DNA from: Martinezella miluonensis | GTDB taxonomy: Bacteria > Pseudomonadota > Alphaproteobacteria > Rhizobiales > Rhizobiaceae | Length of the DNA: 64,000 bases | Direction: 5' to 3' | Assembly: GCF_900094545.1 (NCBI RefSeq) | Contig: NZ_FMAH01000026.1 | Location: forward strand, 32,891-96,890 | Shown: positions 1 through 8,890 of the stretch, one piece after another | Numbering within the stretch: position 1 is the stretch's first letter | How the letters are laid out: each line of letters starts with the position of its first letter | Program-made: the position numbers and the translations under genes | Notes under the pieces: model-generated | What the model was told of the DNA's origin: nothing | Databases searched by the model: none | What the model saw: only the letters and a program-made list of their open reading frames with translations

Positions 1-1
1 T

Positions 2-283
2 CTGTGCGTTCTCATCTTCATACCGACCGCGCTGGCACGCTACAGCTTCCATCTTGCCGGCATCTGGCGCCCTGTTTTCATCGTGGGGGCCATGGTGCTG
101 CTGTTCTTCAACTGTCTGGTGCTGATCATTCAATCGTTCCAGAAGGTACCGGCGCTGAATGCGCTGGCACCCAATGGTAACGAGCCGCCGATACTGGTGG
201 CGCAGGTGGCTCTCCTCGTGGTGTGCCTGCTTGTCGGCTATCTGAGCATCCGTCGCTTCCGTCCTGCGCTCCTGGGGATCTGA
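2..283 (+). CDS. C-terminal part of a membrane protein (5' end outside window)
   Basis: An open frame enters from the left edge and stops at a TGA at 281-283, giving 93 visible residues. Two long hydrophobic stretches are present. One is around the motif FIVGAMVLLFFNCLVLII and the other around VALLVVCLLVGYL. They are separated by a polar loop containing ALAPNGNEPP, and the tail is short and basic (RRFRP). This fits the last two transmembrane helices of a small inner-membrane protein. I do not recognise the family. A stem-loop terminator follows at 405-434, so the upstream transcription unit probably ends here. Confidence 0.6.
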   Translation: MCVLIFIPTALARYSFHLAGIWRPVFIVGAMVLLFFNCLVLIIQSFQKVPALNALAPNGNEPPILVAQVALLVVCLLVGYLSIRRFRPALLGI

Positions 284-404
284 CCGGACGCCACCGCTCC
301 ATCGCATGTTGGACACTTTCGGCCCGTTCCGCAGGGAGCGTTGCCGATCATTTAACCCTTGTTGCAAGTTGTTCGGCGCGTTTCAACTTCATCGCGTAGC
401 ATTC

Positions 405-434
405 GAAAACCGCCCGCGATTGCAGGCGGTTTTC
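405..434 (+). terminator. Stem-loop terminator after the upstream membrane gene
   Basis: A perfect 10-bp inverted repeat (405-414 with 425-434, 10-nt loop) whose 3' arm ends in GGTTTTC. It lies between the membrane-protein stop and the tetR promoter. The 3' arm overlaps the possible -35 box of tetR at 435-440 by adjacency only. Confidence 0.6.
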
Positions 435-500
435 TTGACATCGGCGCTCTGATGATTTACGAGTGACGAAAATTGAAAATCGTCACTCGTAAATCATCAG
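435..500 (+). promoter_or_regulatory. tetR promoter with 21-bp perfect palindrome (probable TetR operator)
   Basis: TTGACA at 435-440 is a consensus -35 box. Directly after it lies a perfect inverted repeat with 21-bp arms (449-469 and 480-500) around a 10-bp AT-rich spacer. The -10 position (about 458-463) falls inside the left arm, and the palindrome ends 9 bp before the tetR start at 510. Placement over the promoter of a TetR gene that heads an efflux operon fits an autoregulatory operator. The same symmetry would form a stable hairpin in the leader RNA. Confidence 0.7.
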
Positions 501-509
501 GTTCTATCT

Positions 510-1118
510 ATGCTCGATCTTCCCGATGTCAGCGCCGACCCTGCGCGTCAGGACAACATCGCGCGTATCCTCGAAGCCGCTGAACGGCTGTTTCGCCACT
601 ATGGCTATAGCAAGACGACCGTGGCCGATATCGCCCGTGATCTCGGCATGTCGACGGCGAACATCTACCGGTTCTTCGGCTCCAAGGTTGAAATCCATCA
701 GGCTCTTTGCGGGCGTATGCTCCAGCAGAGCTATCAGATGGCTTTCAATATTCGTAACCAGCCGCTTAGCGCAGCCGATCGGCTGAGGGCCTATACCATG
801 GGCCAATACAAGATGACGTTGGAGACCATGCTCGACGAGCAGAAGGTTCATGAGATGGTCATCGTCGCCATAGAGCGCGACTGGCATGTCATCGAAAAGC
901 ACATCGAACATATGCAGGATCTGGTCGCCGAGATCATCGCCGAAGGGATTGCTGCCGGCGAGTTTGCCGAGCAGGACCCGCGTGTCGCAGCCAAGTGCTT
1001 TGCCGCGGCGACCGTCGATCTCTGCCATCCGCAGATGGTGGCGCAGTGTCTTGCCAAATCATACCAGGCCGAGCCCGAAGATCTCATCGAATTCGTCATC
1101 AGGGCCTTGAAGAAATAG
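510..1118 (+). CDS. TetR/AcrR family repressor of the adjacent RND efflux genes
   Basis: This is a 202-aa protein. The N-terminal TetR DNA-binding domain (about residues 15-62) has the usual helix-turn-helix pattern ILEAAERLFRHYGYSKTTV followed by IARDLGMSTANIYRFF. The C-terminal two thirds is the helical ligand-binding and dimerisation domain. It sits 59 bp upstream of an RND adaptor and pump on the same strand, the common layout for a drug-responsive repressor. A 21-bp palindrome overlaps its own promoter. The inducer cannot be read from sequence. The ATG at 510 follows the palindrome closely and no strong Shine-Dalgarno is visible. Confidence 0.9.
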   Translation: MLDLPDVSADPARQDNIARILEAAERLFRHYGYSKTTVADIARDLGMSTANIYRFFGSKVEIHQALCGRMLQQSYQMAFNIRNQPLSAADRLRAYTMGQYKMTLETMLDEQKVHEMVIVAIERDWHVIEKHIEHMQDLVAEIIAEGIAAGEFAEQDPRVAAKCFAAATVDLCHPQMVAQCLAKSYQAEPEDLIEFVIRALKK

Positions 1119-1177
1119 CAGTTCGCGCACCGGATGGCCGGAGCGCTCCCGTTTTTATTCGACTTTAGGAGAGCGAC

Positions 1178-2326
1178 ATGGTTTCGCTGACGACCAACAC
1201 TCTAAGGGCTGCAGCCGGCGCGGTTCTCATTGCCGCCCTGGGGCTTGGGCTCTCGGGCTGCAACGAGAAGAAGGAAGAGACGGCGGAGGTGATCCGTCCG
1301 GTGAAGGTGGTCGAGATCGCCCAGGCAGACACGACACGCAAGCTCGACTATTCCGGCGCCGTGCGCGCGCGCACCGAGATGAATCTCGGCTTCCGCATCA
1401 ACGGCAAGATCGTCGAGCGCAAGGTGGATATCGGCCAGAGAGTGAAGCCCGGCGATGTGCTCGCCCGCATCGATGCGACCGATTATACCCTTGCCGTTCG
1501 TCGTTCCCAGGCAACTCTGGATTCAGCTGAAAAGCAGGTGCAGACGGCCGAGCTCGCCCGCAATCGCGCCCAGGCGCTGTTCGACAAGAACGTCACCTCC
1601 AAGTCGCAGCTCGAACAGGCCGAGCTCTCCTATGAGCAAGCTGTTTCGTCGCGCGATTCCGCCGTCTCGGCGCTCACCGAAGCGAAGAACCAGGTCGCCT
1701 ATGCCGACCTGGCATCGGACATGAACGGCATCGTCACATCAATCAATGCCGATGTCGGTCAGGTGGTCGCTTCGGGCACGCCGGTCGTCACCGTTGCAGT
1801 CGATGGCGAGAAGGAAGTGCAGGTCGCCGTACCGGAAATGGACATTGCCCAGTTCAAGGTCGGCAAGGACGTCAAGGCGCGCTTCTGGTCGGACTCGGCA
1901 CTCGTACTGGACGGAAAGGTGCGGGAAGTATCCGGTAGCGCCGATCAGTCGCGCACGTTTGCGGTGCGCGTGAGCCTGCCGGCCGATCAGCGCGTGCTGC
2001 TCGGCATGACAGCGACGATCGAGGCATTCGCCGACAACACCCAGCCGTTCGTTTCCATTCCGCTCAGCGCACTTGCGCAGAAGGACGGAAAGCAGATCGT
2101 CTGGCTCGTCGATCGCAGCGCTGGCACCGTCCATTCGCGTGCCGTCAAGGTTGCCGATTTCGCCGATGACGGCGTGCGCGTCGCCGATGGCCTCAAGGCC
2201 GGCGATGTCGTCGTTGCCGCCGGCACCCAGTTCATGACCGAGAACATGAAGGTCAAACTGTCTGGTGCCGCAGCCCAGCAGGCAGCCGCAGAAACCAAAG
2301 CCGCTTCGGCGGATATCGTACGCTGA
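1178..2326 (+). CDS. RND efflux periplasmic adaptor (membrane fusion protein), lipoprotein
   Basis: This 382-aa adaptor links the inner-membrane RND pump encoded next to an outer-membrane channel. The N-terminus is a lipoprotein signal with lipobox LSGC, lipidated Cys at about residue 28. The order that follows is typical of HlyD/AcrA proteins. A first lipoyl half around residues 70-100 contains GQRVKPGDVLARID. A coiled-coil hairpin covers about 100-175. A second lipoyl half around DVGQVVASGTPV precedes a beta-barrel and a membrane-proximal domain. GGAGAGCGAC upstream of the ATG serves as ribosome binding site. It is followed after 23 bp by the pump gene. No outer-membrane channel gene is nearby, so a shared channel is likely. 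Confidence 0.92.
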   Translation: MVSLTTNTLRAAAGAVLIAALGLGLSGCNEKKEETAEVIRPVKVVEIAQADTTRKLDYSGAVRARTEMNLGFRINGKIVERKVDIGQRVKPGDVLARIDATDYTLAVRRSQATLDSAEKQVQTAELARNRAQALFDKNVTSKSQLEQAELSYEQAVSSRDSAVSALTEAKNQVAYADLASDMNGIVTSINADVGQVVASGTPVVTVAVDGEKEVQVAVPEMDIAQFKVGKDVKARFWSDSALVLDGKVREVSGSADQSRTFAVRVSLPADQRVLLGMTATIEAFADNTQPFVSIPLSALAQKDGKQIVWLVDRSAGTVHSRAVKVADFADDGVRVADGLKAGDVVVAAGTQFMTENMKVKLSGAAAQQAAAETKAASADIVR

Positions 2327-2349
2327 CCCGGATCGAGAGGGACGACATC

Positions 2350-5300
2350 ATGTCCATCAACAGCACCTCCTCCGAGAGGAAGCGTTTCAACCTGTCGCGT
2401 TGGGCGATTGCCCATCCAAGCATCGCGCGCTTCCTGTTCGGGCTCATCATCATCGCCGGCGCGCTCGGCCTGACCCATATGGGCCAGAAGGAAGACCCGG
2501 ATTTCACCTTCCGCGTCATGGTCGTGCAGACCGTGTGGCCCGGCGCTTCCCTGCAGGACATGGAAGACCAGGTGGTCAACAAGATCGAGCGCAAGCTGCA
2601 GGAAACGCCGCATCTCGATTGGGTCAAATCCTACACCCGTGCCGGCTTTGCCATCACGACAGTCCAGATCAAGGGCGATACCAATACGGCCGAGGTGAAG
2701 GATGCCTTCTACCAGATCCGCAAGAAGATCGGCGATATCAACAACGAGCTGCCGTCCGGCCTGCTCGGCCCTTATTTCAACGACGAGTTCGGCGATACCT
2801 TCATCACGCTGCATTCGATCAGCGGCGACGGCTATACCTATCCGGAGCTGAAGAAATTCGCCATCCAGGCGCGCGACATGCTGCTCTCGACGCCCGGCGT
2901 CGAGAAGGCCACCATCATCGGCGACCAGGCTGAGCAGATCTATATCGATGTCTCTTCCAAGGTTCTGGCCGAGCGTCGACTGACGCTCACCGATTTGAAG
3001 AGTGCCATCGTCGGCCAGAACAATGTCGATCCCGCCGGCACCGTCGATACCAGCACGCGTTCGGTGCGCATCTCGGTCGGAGGCGACGTCAACAAAATCG
3101 AGGATATCAAGAACCTGCGGCTGACCGCCGGCGGCCAGGTGACCCGCCTTGGCGACATCGCCACGGTCACCGCCGGTCTGCAGGACCCCTACACCGCCAA
3201 ATTCCTGTATAACGGCCATCCGAGCGTGCAACTCGGCGTCGTTATGGCCAATGGCTTCAAGGTGACCGATGTCGGCAAGTCTGTTGAGGAAACCTACAAG
3301 CGCTTCGAGGCCTCGCTGCCGGTCGGCGTTCAGGTCGATCAGATTGCCAACCAGCCCGACGTTGTGACCGACGCTATCAGCGAGTTCATGCATGCGCTCG
3401 GCGAAGCTCTCGTCATCGTTCTGATCGTGTCGTTCCTGTCGATCGGCTGGCGCTCCGGCCTCGTGATCGCCATCGCCATTCCGCTGGTGCTGGCAGCCAC
3501 CTTCGCCATCATGTACGAGTTCGGCATCGACCTGCAGCGCATCTCTCTCGGCGCGCTCATCATCGCCCTCGGCCTGCTGGTGGATGACGCCATGATCGTG
3601 GTCGAGCTCATGGAGCGCAAGCTGGAAGAGGGGCTGGTGAAGCTCGATGCCGCCAGCTTCGCCTATTCCTCGACCGCCTTCCCGATGCTGACGGGTACGC
3701 TGATCACGACCGCCGGCTTCATTCCGGTGGGATTTGCGGCGTCGACGGCCGGCGAATATGTCCGCACGCTGTTCTACGTCGTCGGCATAGCGCTCGTGAT
3801 CTCCTGGTTCGTCGCAGTCTATTTCACGCCCTGGCTCGGCTATATGATCCTCAGGCAGCGCCATCATGCCGGCGAGCATCATGACGTGTTCGATACGCGC
3901 TTCTATCGCCGTCTGCACTCTTCAGTCGCCTGGGCCGTGCGCCATCGCATCATCGTTCTGGCTCTGACGCTTGCCGCCTTCGTCGGCAGCTTGTGGTCCT
4001 TCCAGTTCATTCCGCAGAACTTCTTCCCGCAGTCGTCGCGTCCGGAAATTCTGGTCGATCTCTGGCTGCCGGAAGGCACCAGCATCAAGGAAGTCGAGCG
4101 GCAGGCGCAGGCCTTGGAAGCCCGCATGGCCGATGATCCGGACAAGCGCTTCATCGCCACCTATGTCGGCCAGGGCGCGCCGCGCTTCTTCCTGCCGCTC
4201 GATCAGCAGCTCACCAATCCGAACTATGCCCAAATGCTTGTTATGGCCAAGGACGAGCCGGCCCGCGAGCGTCTGATCGTCAAGATGCGTGGCATCCTGG
4301 CAGCAGATTTCCCGTCGGTCCGCGGCAAGGTCGATCGCCTGTTCCTCGGCCCTCCCACAGGCTGGCCCGTGCAGATGCGCGTCATGGGTCCGGACCGGCA
4401 GCAAGTTCGCCATATTGCCGACGAGGTGAAGCAGCGCTTTGCCCAGAATCCGCTGCTCGGCGCCATCCATGATGACTGGCTCGAGCCGGTGCCCGCCATG
4501 AAGCTGGTGATCGATCAGGACCGCGCCCGCGCCCTCGGTGTCACCTCGCAGCGCATCCGCCAGATGCTGCAAGCTTCGATGTCCGGTGTCACGCTCGACA
4601 ACTATCGCGAGGGCGAGGAAACCGTCGGGATTGTTGCCCGCGAGCCGGAGGAAAGCCGTCATCTGCTGACGTCGGTCAACTCGGTCTATATTCCGACCGA
4701 CTCCGGCGGTTTCGTGCCGCTATCGCAGGTCGCCAAGATCGTGCCTGCGATGGAGCAGGGCATCGAATGGCGCCGCGACCGCTTGCCGACCATCACGGTG
4801 CGGGCAACCCTGCCTGACAACGTGCAGTCGAACGACGTGACGGCCAAGCTCTATAACGACATGGCTGATCTCAGGAACAGCCTGCCGGCCAGCTATAAGA
4901 TCCAGATCCAGGGCGGTGCCGAAGACAGTGCCGAAAGCCAGGCCTCGATCGCTGCCAAGGCGCCGATCATGCTCGTCGTCATCGTTGTGCTGTTGATGGT
5001 GCAGCTGCAGCACTTCGGCAAGGCGATGCTGGTGCTGGCGACCGGCCCGCTCGGCATCATCGGCGCGGCAGCGGCCCTCTTGATCAGCGGTGCGCCCTTT
5101 GGCTTCGTAGCGATCCTCGGCGTCATCGCGCTGCTCGGCATCATCATCCGCAACTCGATCATTCTCGTCGACCAGATCGACCAGGATATTGCGGCGGGTA
5201 TGGACCGGAAGGAAGCGATCATCGGTTCGGCCGTGCGTCGTTTCCGGCCGATCATGCTGACGGCGCTGACGGCCGTGCTGGCGCTGATCCCGATTTCGCG

Positions 5301-5505
5301 CGGTGTCTTCTGGGGTCCGCTCGCCTATGCGATGATGGGCGGCATTCTCGTGGCGACGATCCTGACGATCTTCGTATTGCCCGCCGGCTATGCACTGTTC
5401 TTCGGCCGCGAGCCGAAGAACAAATCGGCCGAGCCGCCGGCCAAGGATCAGTCCGACGACGAGGAGAATACAATCCAGCTTCCCCCCGCGATGGCGGCGG
5501 AGTGA
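2350..5505 (+). CDS. RND multidrug efflux pump, inner-membrane permease subunit
   Basis: At 1051 aa this matches the usual length of AcrB/MexB-type (HAE1-like) proton-drug antiporters. A first transmembrane helix near residue 30 leads into a large periplasmic loop. A block of helices (about 335-545) follows, then a second periplasmic loop and a second helix block (about 860-1030). The motif GLLVDDAMIVVELMER matches the transmembrane segment that carries the proton-relay Asp residues in this superfamily. The C-terminus is polar. It is co-transcribed with the adaptor and ends at a strong terminator (5520-5548). Substrates are not predictable. Confidence 0.93.
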   Translation: MSINSTSSERKRFNLSRWAIAHPSIARFLFGLIIIAGALGLTHMGQKEDPDFTFRVMVVQTVWPGASLQDMEDQVVNKIERKLQETPHLDWVKSYTRAGFAITTVQIKGDTNTAEVKDAFYQIRKKIGDINNELPSGLLGPYFNDEFGDTFITLHSISGDGYTYPELKKFAIQARDMLLSTPGVEKATIIGDQAEQIYIDVSSKVLAERRLTLTDLKSAIVGQNNVDPAGTVDTSTRSVRISVGGDVNKIEDIKNLRLTAGGQVTRLGDIATVTAGLQDPYTAKFLYNGHPSVQLGVVMANGFKVTDVGKSVEETYKRFEASLPVGVQVDQIANQPDVVTDAISEFMHALGEALVIVLIVSFLSIGWRSGLVIAIAIPLVLAATFAIMYEFGIDLQRISLGALIIALGLLVDDAMIVVELMERKLEEGLVKLDAASFAYSSTAFPMLTGTLITTAGFIPVGFAASTAGEYVRTLFYVVGIALVISWFVAVYFTPWLGYMILRQRHHAGEHHDVFDTRFYRRLHSSVAWAVRHRIIVLALTLAAFVGSLWSFQFIPQNFFPQSSRPEILVDLWLPEGTSIKEVERQAQALEARMADDPDKRFIATYVGQGAPRFFLPLDQQLTNPNYAQMLVMAKDEPARERLIVKMRGILAADFPSVRGKVDRLFLGPPTGWPVQMRVMGPDRQQVRHIADEVKQRFAQNPLLGAIHDDWLEPVPAMKLVIDQDRARALGVTSQRIRQMLQASMSGVTLDNYREGEETVGIVAREPEESRHLLTSVNSVYIPTDSGGFVPLSQVAKIVPAMEQGIEWRRDRLPTITVRATLPDNVQSNDVTAKLYNDMADLRNSLPASYKIQIQGGAEDSAESQASIAAKAPIMLVVIVVLLMVQLQHFGKAMLVLATGPLGIIGAAAALLISGAPFGFVAILGVIALLGIIIRNSIILVDQIDQDIAAGMDRKEAIIGSAVRRFRPIMLTALTAVLALIPISRGVFWGPLAYAMMGGILVATILTIFVLPAGYALFFGREPKNKSAEPPAKDQSDDEENTIQLPPAMAAE

Positions 5506-5519
5506 GGCACCTGAGAAAC

Positions 5520-5548
5520 AAACCCCGGCTTCAGGCCGGGGTTTTCGT
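5520..5548 (+). terminator. Rho-independent terminator of the RND efflux operon
   Basis: A 10-bp stem (5520-5529 with 5535-5544) with a 5-nt loop is followed by TTCGTTT. It begins 15 bp after the pump stop codon. Confidence 0.8.
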
Positions 5549-5557
5549 TTGGGCTGT

Positions 5558-6301
5558 CTAAATCGGTGGCAGAATCATCTGTCTGCCGTTGGCGATCTTG
5601 AGGATCGTCAGGGTTCCGCCCATGGAAACGGCTGTATCGATGCCAATGCGGCTTAGGCCGAAAACGGGATGGGAGCCCGGCGTGTGACCGTGGATCACCA
5701 GTAGCGGCAATTGCGGCCCCTCTGACAGGAACGGCTCGCGGATCCACATCAGATCCTCATCCGTCTGCTCGCCTAAACCAACGCCCGGCTGGATGCCTGC
5801 ATGGACGAAGAGCGTCGAGCCGAGAGTGACGGCTACGGCCAGCGAGCGCAGCAGATCGACATGTGCTGGCGGCATTGCCTTGAGGGTCAGGTCGCGCAGC
5901 TCCCCAATGCTATACCCCAGGTCGAAAAGCACATGTCTGGCGTCGATGCCATAGGACAGAAGCGTCGGCAGCGCGCCGAACTCAAGCCAGTGGATATTGG
6001 CATCGGGATCGTCCAGAAAGCGCAGGAAGGCATCATCGTGATTGCCGCAAAGAGCATAGCGGTCGAAACCTTCGGGCGGCGGGGCGCAGAGATGCGCCAG
6101 GACATCGCTCGAGCGCGGCCCACGATCGACATAATCGCCGAGATACATCAGCAGCTTTCGGCCGGGAAGGCCGCGGGCATCCTCAACGATGCGTCTTTCG
6201 GCCGCCACCATCTCATCGTAGCTGCCATGGATATCGCTCAGTGCATAGATCGCCGTGTAGTCGCGTCCAGTGAGATCGATACGGCCCCGTTGATGCTGCA
6301 T
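5558..6301 (-). CDS. Calcineurin-like metallophosphoesterase (PPP-type Ser/Thr phosphatase)
   Basis: A 247-aa phosphoesterase with all the two-metal signature motifs. These are SDIHGSYDEM near residue 22 (D23 and H25), GDYVDRGPRS, GNHD, and distal histidines in FVHAGIQPG and VIHGHTPG. This order is typical of bacterial PPP-family Ser/Thr phosphatases and diadenosine tetraphosphatase-like enzymes, and the natural substrate is unknown. I chose the ATG at 6301 because AGGAAACG lies about 8-15 bp upstream and the core starts soon after. A longer frame upstream has no family features. It converges on the RND operon. Confidence 0.85.
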   Translation of the reverse strand: MQHQRGRIDLTGRDYTAIYALSDIHGSYDEMVAAERRIVEDARGLPGRKLLMYLGDYVDRGPRSSDVLAHLCAPPPEGFDRYALCGNHDDAFLRFLDDPDANIHWLEFGALPTLLSYGIDARHVLFDLGYSIGELRDLTLKAMPPAHVDLLRSLAVAVTLGSTLFVHAGIQPGVGLGEQTDEDLMWIREPFLSEGPQLPLLVIHGHTPGSHPVFGLSRIGIDTAVSMGGTLTILKIANGRQMILPPI

Positions 6302-6532
6302 GAAATCGACCGTTTCCTGCCGGGTCGCGCCTGAATGGCCGCGGCAGTCCAATTGCTTGAAATGGTTTCGAGAAACCCGATTTTGACAAGCCTGCGCAAG
6401 ACGGTATTCCAAGCATCGATTTATCGCAAGTCTTGCGGGCACCGGCATTGGTCCGAATCGTTGAAATTGCGGGGAATTTAGCGTCACCCTTGTGCGGTCG
6501 CACTTTGTACAACCTCCCAATAGTCAAGATGT

Positions 6533-7006
6533 TCAGCCGCGATAGGCGGCTTCGAGGCCGGCAATATCGAGCTTGACCATCTGCATCATGGCCTGCATGA
6601 CGCGGGCGGCCTTGGCCGGATCCGGATCGGCGATATACTTGCTGAGCACGGTCGGCACGATCTGCCAGGAAACGCCGTAACGGTCCGTTATCCAACCGCA
6701 TGCCACGGGTGTTCCGCCATCGGCAAGCCCGTCCCACAGGCAGTCGACTTCGGTTTGATCGACGCAATCCACCTCCAGCGAGATGGCGTGGGTGAACTCG
6801 ATGCGGTTGCCGCCGTTCAGCGCCATGAAGCGCTGATCGGCAAGCGTGAAGTTGACGACGAGAACCTGATCGGCCTTGCCGGCGGGCGTGTCGATAACGT
6901 TCTTCTGCACATGATCGATACGGGAATTCGGAAAGAGCGAAACATAGAGGTTCGCTGCTTCCTCTGCTTCTCGTGCAAACCACAGGCATGGGGCAATCTT
7001 GGACAT
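6533..7006 (-). CDS. VOC superfamily protein (PhnB/glyoxalase-like)
   Basis: A 157-aa protein with the compact babbab fold pattern of PhnB-like VOC proteins. It opens with APCLWFAREAEEAANLYVSLF, cut here for length. It continues with GNRIEFTHAISLEVDC and ends with the WQIVPTVL segment and a PAKAARVMQAMMQMVKLDI helix. Many relatives are annotated as 3-demethylubiquinone methyltransferase-like, but that activity is not supported. The ATG at 7006 has GAGGAGCACA just upstream. It is a stand-alone gene between the phosphatase and an SDR gene on the same strand, and its substrate is unknown. Confidence 0.85.
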   Translation of the reverse strand: MSKIAPCLWFAREAEEAANLYVSLFPNSRIDHVQKNVIDTPAGKADQVLVVNFTLADQRFMALNGGNRIEFTHAISLEVDCVDQTEVDCLWDGLADGGTPVACGWITDRYGVSWQIVPTVLSKYIADPDPAKAARVMQAMMQMVKLDIAGLEAAYRG

Positions 7007-7107
7007 CGTGTGCTCCTCTCTCCTATTGGATGCCCGTAGGACGAAAGAGGAGCGGCAAGACCGACAAGGGGCGAAAATTTTTTTGAACCCATGCCGGGCG
7101 GTGGCGT

Positions 7108-7893
7108 TTATACCAACCGTCCGCCACCATCGATATGCAGGACCTCTCCCGTCACGAAGCGGTTCGCCATCAGGAAAAGGATCGCCTGTGCGATATCCTC
7201 CGGCCGGCCGATATTGCGGCTGGGCAGGGTCGAGGCGGTCTGTTCGAGCACCTGCCGCTTGGCCTCGCCCATCAACCCGTCGAGCAGCGGGGTATCCACC
7301 CATCCCGGCGAAACCGCGTTGATACGCATCGGCGACAGTTCAATGGCAAGGGCGCGAACCGTACTTTCGACCGCGGAGACGGCGGCTGCCACGATCGCAC
7401 CGATGGCGGCGGGGCGGGAGGCGAACTGCCCAGAGGTCATGGTAATCGAGCTTGCCGCATGCAGAAGGGGAAGAGCAGCCTTGATGGCGAGCAGGGGTCC
7501 GATCAGGCGCTCGCGGATGACCTTCGAGAGATCTGCCTCCGACTGATCCTTGAGCGACTGCAGGTGCACCGTTCCGGCGGTGATCAGCAGATGATCGATC
7601 CTGTCGATCCCTGCAAATATCGCCGGCTGCGGGGCGGCGATGTCTGCGACAATCTGGGTCGCGCCGCCGACCACTTCGGCAGCTTCCCGAAGACGCTCAG
7701 GATTGCGGGATACCAGAAAGAGATTTGCGCCGGCATTCTTGGCCTGCCTGGCGGTCGCTAGCCCGATCCCCGAGGAGCCGCCGATGATGACGATGTTCTG
7801 CCCCTGGAACGACTGAGCCTGTGTATTACCCGTTTGAATGGTGCTGGTCTGCAAGACTGGTTCTCCGATTGGATTGTTGACCGGCCCGAACAT
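7108..7893 (-). CDS. SDR-fold protein with the catalytic Tyr and Lys replaced
   Basis: A 261-aa Rossmann protein. The cofactor loop GGSSGIG lies near residue 38-44, and LLITAG matches the NNAG-type motif. A conserved Ser sits near 144, and SPGWVDTP and IDGGGRLV appear near the end. At the place where SDR enzymes carry YxxxK, this protein reads VAAAVSAVE, so Val158 and Val162 replace the catalytic Tyr and Lys. Either the reaction differs or the protein binds NAD(P) without classical dehydrogenase chemistry. It is transcribed divergently from a LysR regulator 73 bp away, which probably controls it. Confidence 0.82.
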   Translation of the reverse strand: MFGPVNNPIGEPVLQTSTIQTGNTQAQSFQGQNIVIIGGSSGIGLATARQAKNAGANLFLVSRNPERLREAAEVVGGATQIVADIAAPQPAIFAGIDRIDHLLITAGTVHLQSLKDQSEADLSKVIRERLIGPLLAIKAALPLLHAASSITMTSGQFASRPAAIGAIVAAAVSAVESTVRALAIELSPMRINAVSPGWVDTPLLDGLMGEAKRQVLEQTASTLPSRNIGRPEDIAQAILFLMANRFVTGEVLHIDGGGRLV

Positions 7894-7966
7894 CGTCGAT
7901 CGGCATATGCTTTAGAAGAAAGCGAATGACGATGTCATTTATCGTAAAAGACGATAGAATGCGGCC
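7894..7966. promoter_or_regulatory. Divergent SDR/LysR promoter region with two inverted repeats
   Basis: This 73-bp gap between divergent starts holds ATGAC-GAT-GTCAT (7925-7937). It also holds ATCGT-N5-ACGAT (7941-7955). Short dyads of this kind between a LysR gene and its divergent target are typical LysR binding sites. The assignment is by position and symmetry only. Confidence 0.45.
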
Positions 7967-8890
7967 ATGGATATGCTTTCGGCCATGCGCATCTTCACTC
8001 GTGTCGTCGAACGCGGCAGCCTTTCGGCCGCCGCGCGCGATCTCGGCCTCGGTCAGCCCACCGTAAGCGAACGCGTCGAAAAGCTGGAAAAGCATTTGGG
8101 CGCGCGGCTCCTCTACCGGACGACACGTTCGGTGCAGGCGACCGATGCCGGTGCACGCTTCTACGAATATGCCAAGCGCGCCATCGAAGCAGCCGAGGAG
8201 GCGGAGGCTTCCGTCGCCTCGGCCGAGACATCTTTGACCGGAACGTTTCGGATCGCAGCGCCGCATGGCCTTGGAGAGATGACATTGCCGAGGCTGCTCA
8301 TCGAATTCCAGACATTGCATCCGGCTCTGGCTGTAGATGTGACCTTGAACGATCGCTTCGTCGATCCGATGACCGAAGGTGTGGATCTCTCTATCCGTAT
8401 CGGCGAGATCGGCAGCGGCAATTTCATTGCGCGCCGGCTGGGGACGATGCGGCGGCTCCTGCTGGCCGCTCCCGGCTATATCGAGCGGCAAGGGCTGCCG
8501 CGCGAACCGGCAGAGCTTGCGGCCCACCCCTTCATCCGTTTCACCGGTTTCGCGGCGGATGAGCGCCTGCATCTGATCGATCTCGACGGCGGGCCGATAG
8601 AAGTGCCCATCCGCACCGCATGGCGCGTCAATCACTGGCGGCCGCTCATGGAGGCGGTGCTGGCGGAAAGGGGAATAGGTGCATTGTTCGCTGCCGTCTG
8701 TGGCCGGGAAATCGCTGATGGACGGCTCGTTCCCGTGCTGCCCTCCTATGAGTTCAGGCGAGTGGACGTCCATGCCATCTATCCACCGGGGCCGCGCCCG
8801 GCTGCCCGGACGAAAGCCTTTCTTGCGCTGCTCGCCGAGCGGACCGATCTGCTTTTTGGCGAGACATCCGGGGCTTCTCGAGCGTCCTAA
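7967..8890 (+). CDS. LysR family transcriptional regulator
   Basis: A 307-aa regulator. The winged helix-turn-helix occupies the first 60 residues, with MRIFTRVVERGSLSAAARDL and GQPTVSERVEKLEKHLGARL as typical signatures. The periplasmic-binding-like effector domain follows from about residue 90, starting at GTFRIAAPHGLGEMTLPRLL. It is divergent from the atypical SDR gene and is the likely regulator of that gene. Its stop codon overlaps the stop of the convergent pdxA-type gene by 4 bp. The inducer is unknown. Confidence 0.9.
   Translation: MDMLSAMRIFTRVVERGSLSAAARDLGLGQPTVSERVEKLEKHLGARLLYRTTRSVQATDAGARFYEYAKRAIEAAEEAEASVASAETSLTGTFRIAAPHGLGEMTLPRLLIEFQTLHPALAVDVTLNDRFVDPMTEGVDLSIRIGEIGSGNFIARRLGTMRRLLLAAPGYIERQGLPREPAELAAHPFIRFTGFAADERLHLIDLDGGPIEVPIRTAWRVNHWRPLMEAVLAERGIGALFAAVCGREIADGRLVPVLPSYEFRRVDVHAIYPPGPRPAARTKAFLALLAERTDLLFGETSGASRAS

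Noticed and set aside
1987..3918. 643-aa antisense frame opposite the RND genes
   Set aside because: It runs across two convincing genes on the other strand, has no domain, and is His/Asp/Glu/Arg-rich as expected from reverse-reading GC-rich codons.
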